A stretch of 18,150 bases of DNA from an uncultured Gemmatimonadaceae bacterium. Lineage in GTDB: Bacteria; Gemmatimonadota; Gemmatimonadetes; Gemmatimonadales; Gemmatimonadaceae. Where the stretch lies: NCBI GenBank assembly GCA_955652635.1, contig CATPBN010000302.1, positions 1 to 18,150 of the forward strand, read 5' to 3'. Below are positions 14,427-18,150 of the stretch, one piece after another; the first letter of the stretch is position 1; each line of letters begins with the position of its first letter. The position numbers were made by a program, and so were the translations under genes. Under the pieces are notes generated by a model that was given only the letters and a program-made list of their open reading frames with translations, had not been told where the DNA came from and made no database searches.

Positions 14427-14457
14427 TTGCTCATCGCAACCCGCCTGCGATGAGTAA
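14427..14457 (+). terminator. hairpin after the DUF1232 gene, possible terminator or processing site
   Basis: CTCATCGCA at 14430-14438 pairs perfectly with TGCGATGAG at 14446-14454 around a 7-base loop. Three more pairs (one G-T) extend it to 14427/14457. It lies 8 bases after the DUF1232 stop and about 25 bases before the next gene, whose GGAGG is at 14471-14475. There is no T tract after it (TAATTCC), so it may be a weak terminator or an mRNA-stability element. Confidence 0.4.
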
Positions 14458-14481
14458 TTCCACACAGACTGGAGGCTAGCA

Positions 14482-14829
14482 ATGGCGACGACGCGACCTG
14501 TTTCGCACGCGATGACTGCGACTGCACTCACACTCGACGGCTACCGATCCACCAAAACGCTGGGCGTCGTCAAGGGGATCACGGTGCGGTCCCGTTCCGT
14601 GTTCGGCACCTTCGGCGCGGCGATTCAGACGCTGGCGGGCGGGAATATCTCGATACTTACCGAACTCTGCGAGAAAACACGCGAAGAGGCGTTCAACCTG
14701 ATGCTGACTCATGCGCAGGAGCTCGGCGCCAACGCGGTGGTTGGAGTCCAGTACGATGCCACCGAAGTGATGCAGGGAGTCACCGAAGTGCTGTGCTACG
14801 GGACTGCGCTTGTCGTAGTGCCCGCATAA
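14482..14829 (+). CDS. YbjQ / UPF0145 family protein
   Basis: The 115-residue protein matches the YbjQ_1 (heavy-metal-binding) family almost throughout: GYRSTKTLGVVKGITVRSRS (20-39), GAAIQTLAGGNI (45-56), TELCEKTREEA (60-70), ALGANAVVGVQYD-type segment (80-92) and GVTEVLCYGTALVV at the end. Family proteins form pentameric or decameric rings and are soluble; the biochemical role is not established. The N-terminal ~17 residues are an extension before the conserved start of the family. The start is ATG 14482, with GGAGG six bases upstream. It is the last gene of the plus-strand run and converges on the transglutaminase gene with 15 bases between stops. Confidence 0.9.
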   Translation: MATTRPVSHAMTATALTLDGYRSTKTLGVVKGITVRSRSVFGTFGAAIQTLAGGNISILTELCEKTREEAFNLMLTHAQELGANAVVGVQYDATEVMQGVTEVLCYGTALVVVPA

Positions 14830-14844
14830 CGGCAGGCTCTCGAC

Positions 14845-15735
14845 TCAGATTTTCTCGGAGCGGTTCAGCACCGCGTTGAACACCGTACGGGGCACACAGA
14901 CCCTGTCGTCGGAATTGTAGAGCTCGCGCAAATCGTCGACGGAGCGATCGGGCAACCGCGTGAACTCAGCCAGCTGATCGAAGAAAGCCAATTGGTCCCC
15001 CTCGATCGTCGCGTTCTGTTTCGGCATGGCTCCCCAGACGTCCCACGGCAACATCTCCATTTTGTTGAGCGCCGCGACGTCGTGTACGAGATCCGTGGCG
15101 ATGAACCAGAGCCCCCGCAGGTCACCATTGGCGGTGCCGAACTTCGAAGCATCCGCCTTACCAGCGCGACACTGGGTCCATGCGTCGGCAGCAACCAGAA
15201 AGCGATCGCGTGGCACGTCCAGCACATCGTGGTCGATCTTGCCCTGTCTTTGCCAGACGTCGTCGAATTGAGGATCCACCAGCACCCAGCGAGCCTCGGC
15301 GTCGTTCCAATACTCGCAGAGCCAGTGATCCTCGAAGAAGCCGGGATTGAAGTAGGAGCCGAACCCGCAACGGCCTCGGGCAGGCACGCCGTGAGCGCGA
15401 AGCATGGCCAACAGGAACATCATGAAGTGGCGGCAGACGCCGACTAGCCGCTTCTCCGGCGGCCTGGCGACCGTGAGCGGTCGGGGGTCCAATGCCAGCA
15501 GGCGATCGAGCATCTGCTCGACCGGACGGATGTGGCTCTCGCTCCTGCGCGCGTCCGGAACGGCGACGCCGTAGAACGGTTTGGCGACGAACTCGTGGAT
15601 CGCCGGTCCCTGCACGAGATGGGTGAGAGTCGCCACGTCCTCCGGCAGGCCCTTCAACATGCCGGAGTGCTTTCCCGTAGATGTCATCGGCCCTGGCTGC
15701 TTGTAGTAGTCGAGTATCTGACGCTGGGTGGACAT
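14845..15735 (-). CDS. transglutaminase-fold cysteine protease/hydrolase family protein
   Basis: This is a 296-residue soluble protein with no signal peptide, and a transglutaminase-like core in the middle. The triad is visible as Cys101 in GVCRHFMMFLLAMLRAHGVPAR, His137 in FEDHWLCEYW and Asp154 in WVLVDPQFDD, the classic Cys-His-Asp spacing. The N-terminus (1-60) and the C-terminal half (165-296) are not recognised, though the fold core is intact. Bacterial members are usually proteases or amidases rather than cross-linking enzymes; the substrate is unknown. The start is ATG 15735, with GGGGGAA upstream; a TTG eleven codons earlier is possible but lacks support. It is divergent from the TonB-dependent receptor. 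Confidence 0.83.
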   Translation of the reverse strand: MSTQRQILDYYKQPGPMTSTGKHSGMLKGLPEDVATLTHLVQGPAIHEFVAKPFYGVAVPDARRSESHIRPVEQMLDRLLALDPRPLTVARPPEKRLVGVCRHFMMFLLAMLRAHGVPARGRCGFGSYFNPGFFEDHWLCEYWNDAEARWVLVDPQFDDVWQRQGKIDHDVLDVPRDRFLVAADAWTQCRAGKADASKFGTANGDLRGLWFIATDLVHDVAALNKMEMLPWDVWGAMPKQNATIEGDQLAFFDQLAEFTRLPDRSVDDLRELYNSDDRVCVPRTVFNAVLNRSEKI

Positions 15736-15805
15736 GTGTTCCCCCGCGGTAACAAGAGTACCCCGCAATCGATTTGAAACCTCAAGGTGTCAAACCCGTA
15801 GTGCC

Positions 15806-15845
15806 AGAAATGAGGCGTGGGCTCTAGACGCCCTCCCGCATTTCT
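15806..15845. promoter_or_regulatory. interrupted inverted repeat in the divergent region upstream of the TonB receptor
   Basis: AGAAATG (15806-15812) matches CATTTCT (15839-15845). Inside it GGCGT (15814-15818) matches ACGCC (15828-15832) around a 9-base loop, with an asymmetric bulge (A against CTCCCG). It lies between the starts of the transglutaminase gene (minus) and the receptor (plus), 33 bases before the receptor ATG. It could be an operator or a 5' leader hairpin controlling the receptor. TTGAAA at 15774-15779 could be a -35, but no good -10 follows at 17 bases. Confidence 0.35.
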
Positions 15846-15878
15846 AAACGACACAATCTTTCTCTGAGAGCTGATCCC

Positions 15879-18150
15879 ATGAAGCGCACGTTGTTCGCAG
15901 TATTCGCTCTCGTTTTTGGTGCCGCCGGTTCGATCCAGGCCCAGAACCCCGGCCAAGCCAAGCCGACCACCCCACTCCCTACCGCAAACGGTGAGGTGTT
16001 GGGCGCCGTCGTCGACACAGCAAACAAAGAGCCGGTCGCGCGCGCATCCATCGCGATTCGCAGCAAAAATGATTCGTCCTTCGTTACCGGTGCGATCGCC
16101 GGCCCGGACGGGACCTTCCACATTCAGGGACTAAGGCCCGGCGACTATTACCTTCGCACGACTTCGATTGGCTTCAAGCCGCGCAGCTATACGTTTTCCA
16201 TAACCGGCGCTGCGCCGCGCGCAAACGTCGGGAGCCTGTCGCTTACCCGCATCGCGGTGACTCTGCAAAGCGTACAGGTCGCCGGTCAGGCACCGACGAT
16301 GGTGATCGAGCCCGATCGCAACAGCTATCGCGCTAAGGACGTCGCGCCCGCTGCCGCGAACGCGAGCGAGGTCTTGCAGGCAACGCCGTCGGTGGAAGTC
16401 GATGGAGACGGGAAGGTCAGCTTGCGCGGCAACGAAAACGTGGCGATTCAGATCAACGGCCGCCCCACGCCAATTACCGGCCCACAGCTCGCCGCGTACC
16501 TCAAGCAGATTCCCGCCAACATCGTGGAGCGCATTGAGGTCGTTCCGAATCCCTCGGCCAAATACGATCCGGAAGGAATGGCCGGGATCATCAACATCGT
16601 TCTGAAGGCGCAGACCGACCTTGGCATCAGCGGAGGTCTCAACGTCGGTGGAGCAACAATCAATCGCATGAACGCCGGCACCAATCTCGGCTATCAGAGC
16701 GGCGCCCTTACTCTCTTCGGCACCTACGGTTACAACGCGGACGACCGCGGCATTGTCGGTCTCAATGATCGCCTGCGTTTCGATCCGAGCGGGGCTCCTC
16801 TTTCCTATACGAATCAGGACATCACGGGGAACACGACCAACGGCGGGCACAACTTCTCGACGAACGTCGATTACAAGCTGACGGATCGGGATGTGATCTC
16901 GAACCAGTTCTCGATCAACCGTCGCCACGGCTTCGACAACTCACTCGCGGGATATACCGACCTAAACGCGCAACAGGTATTCCTCGATCGGTACGACTTC
17001 CTGCGGAACGACAAGTCAACGGGTCTGGTCTTTGACAACTCGCTTTCGTTCAAGAGAACGTTCGAAGCACGCAAGCACGAGCTGTCGTCCGAAGTCCGAT
17101 TCAACCGGACCACGGACGAAGACAGCACCGTACTCTGGCAACAGCCGCTGACACCGGATGGCGCGATATCCGGATCGCGGATTCTCGGCGAGAGGGATCA
17201 GACCAACGCACTCACGCGCCAGCTCACGGCGCAAGTCGATTACGTGAAGCAGCTACGCGCGACCACGAAGCTTGAGACGGGCTTGAAGGAAACCTCCCGC
17301 TGGCTCGACAGGGATTTCCTCGTTCTCAAGGATTCCTTAGGCGATGGAACGTGGTTGCGCAGCAACCTGAGCAATACCTTCAATTTCGATGACCACGTGC
17401 ACGCCGGTTACGGAGTTCTGAGTGAGAGTGTAGGCAAATTCGACCTCCAGGCTGGTCTGCGCGCGCAGTTCGTCAACCGCAACTTTACGCTAGCCGACGC
17501 GCCCACGACGTATCCGTACAGTTATCACAGCCTGTTCCCGAGCGGCGTGATCAATTACAAGCCGAGCGATGCGAGTCAGATCAAGGTGAGCTATTCGCGA
17601 CGCACTCGCGCGCCAGGAACCCAGGAGCTGAATCCGTTTCCTGTGTTCTTCGATCAGCAGAACGTCTTCATCGGAAATCCGAAGCTGAATCCGGAGTACA
17701 CCGATGCATACGAGTTGAGCACGAGTCGTAATGGCGCACTGGGGTCGATCCAGCTCTCGCCTTTCTATCGCCACACCACGAACGCCATCAACGTCGACAT
17801 CAATACTGCTGCTGTGATCGATGGGCGGAGCGTTACGTCGATCAGCTTCAAGAATCTCAACAGCAGCAACTCGTGGGGTACCGATCTCAACGGCTCGCTG
17901 CGACTGGGCCCCAAGTTGAATGGCTTCGCGGGCTTCAACCTCTTCAAGATAGTGACAGATGGCGGCTCGCAGTCCGCGCTTTCTTCCAGCGCCGTGACCT
18001 GGTCCTATCGCGTGAACGCGACGACCCAGTTGTCGCCGACGGTGTCGCTCCAGGCCTTCTACTTCTACCGCGCGCCGATGAACATTCCGAAGGGCCGCTT
18101 CTCCTCGTTCCAGATGACAAATATCACAGCGCGCAAGAAGCTCGATGGCG
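15879..18150 (+). CDS. TonB-dependent receptor with N-terminal carboxypeptidase-regulatory-like domain (3' end outside window)
   Basis: The outer-membrane receptor frame is open from ATG 15879 to the window end, 757 complete codons. GAGAG lies eight bases before the start. Residues 1-21 are a signal peptide (hydrophobic core, SIQA then Gln). Residues 38-105 form a CarboxypepD_reg-like beta-sandwich (GEVLGAVVDTANKEPVARA, DGTFHIQGLRPGDYYL). Residues about 125-245 are the plug (SEVLQATPSVEVDGDG, VSLRGNENVAIQINGRP, QIPANIVERIEVVPNPSAKYD, GMAGIINIVLK). The rest is the barrel, including SRRTRAPGTQELNP and NPKLNPEYTDAYELS, as in the outer-membrane barrel family near SusC/FecA-like receptors. Import of an iron complex, vitamin or carbohydrate is likely, but the ligand cannot be read. 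No clear TonB box was identified. Confidence 0.93.
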   Translation, partial: MKRTLFAVFALVFGAAGSIQAQNPGQAKPTTPLPTANGEVLGAVVDTANKEPVARASIAIRSKNDSSFVTGAIAGPDGTFHIQGLRPGDYYLRTTSIGFKPRSYTFSITGAAPRANVGSLSLTRIAVTLQSVQVAGQAPTMVIEPDRNSYRAKDVAPAAANASEVLQATPSVEVDGDGKVSLRGNENVAIQINGRPTPITGPQLAAYLKQIPANIVERIEVVPNPSAKYDPEGMAGIINIVLKAQTDLGISGGLNVGGATINRMNAGTNLGYQSGALTLFGTYGYNADDRGIVGLNDRLRFDPSGAPLSYTNQDITGNTTNGGHNFSTNVDYKLTDRDVISNQFSINRRHGFDNSLAGYTDLNAQQVFLDRYDFLRNDKSTGLVFDNSLSFKRTFEARKHELSSEVRFNRTTDEDSTVLWQQPLTPDGAISGSRILGERDQTNALTRQLTAQVDYVKQLRATTKLETGLKETSRWLDRDFLVLKDSLGDGTWLRSNLSNTFNFDDHVHAGYGVLSESVGKFDLQAGLRAQFVNRNFTLADAPTTYPYSYHSLFPSGVINYKPSDASQIKVSYSRRTRAPGTQELNPFPVFFDQQNVFIGNPKLNPEYTDAYELSTSRNGALGSIQLSPFYRHTTNAINVDINTAAVIDGRSVTSISFKNLNSSNSWGTDLNGSLRLGPKLNGFAGFNLFKIVTDGGSQSALSSSAVTWSYRVNATTQLSPTVSLQAFYFYRAPMNIPKGRFSSFQMTNITARKKLDG

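Noticed and set aside
16131..16928. 265-codon frame antisense to the TonB-dependent receptor
   Set aside because: The receptor frame is intact with domain motifs across this region; the antisense product has no recognisable features.
1..18150. mobile element, CRISPR, phage or defence-system signals
   Set aside because: I saw no transposase, integrase, spaced direct repeats, tRNA-associated att site or toxin-antitoxin pair. The DUF2281-like N-terminus at 13491 recalls antitoxins, but no toxin is adjacent.

Overview
The window looks like a chromosomal segment of a high-GC Gram-negative bacterium. A TonB-dependent receptor, a signal-peptide-bearing outer-membrane barrel and several murein enzymes show an outer membrane and periplasm. 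The '...ARAQ' and '...SIQAQ' signal-peptide ends, the frequent GTG/TTG starts, and the combination of genes resemble Gemmatimonadota, but this is an impression from sequence style and not a phylogenetic result. Coding density is very high. I see no tRNA, rRNA, insertion sequence, integrase or CRISPR array.

Layout. (1) 1-617: a multi-pass membrane protein of unknown function, possibly cut by the window edge, followed by a terminator-like hairpin. (2) 779-4190, plus strand: a tightly overlapped operon etfB-etfA-ETF:quinone oxidoreductase, which takes electrons from flavin dehydrogenases (fatty-acid and amino-acid oxidation) to the membrane quinone pool. (3) 10767 down to 4246, minus strand: a seven-gene run gpmI - outer-membrane beta-barrel - BON-domain protein - 6-pyruvoyl-tetrahydropterin synthase/QueD-like - DacB-type D-Ala-D-Ala carboxypeptidase - moeA - class I methyltransferase. 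Junctions are overlapping or only a few bases apart, except a 34-base gap between the barrel and BON genes. The run converges on the ETF operon. (4) 10816-14829, plus strand, divergent from gpmI across only 48 bases: a cell-wall cluster of three consecutive proteins, each with one N-terminal membrane anchor (a degenerate YkuD-like protein, an intact YkuD L,D-transpeptidase and an M15-type D,D-peptidase), then a small helical protein with a Pro-rich tail, a DUF1232 membrane protein and a YbjQ/UPF0145 protein. (5) 15735 down to 14845: a transglutaminase-fold protein. (6) 15879 to the window end: a TonB-dependent receptor with an N-terminal carboxypeptidase-regulatory-like domain, truncated by the window.

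The points I find most worth checking are these. The gene at 10816 reads as a tandem paralogue of the adjacent L,D-transpeptidase in which the catalytic His-Gly-Cys has become Pro-Gly-Ser and about 120 residues of the domain are gone. The methyltransferase facing the etf operon carries the YWA/WP and DPGR motifs seen in ETF-beta lysine methyltransferases. The ETF quinone reductase lacks one of the four expected Fe-S cysteines. The M15 peptidase carries an EF-hand-like loop between its zinc ligands. No wholly new system with many unknown genes is evident; most of the window is housekeeping metabolism and envelope maintenance.
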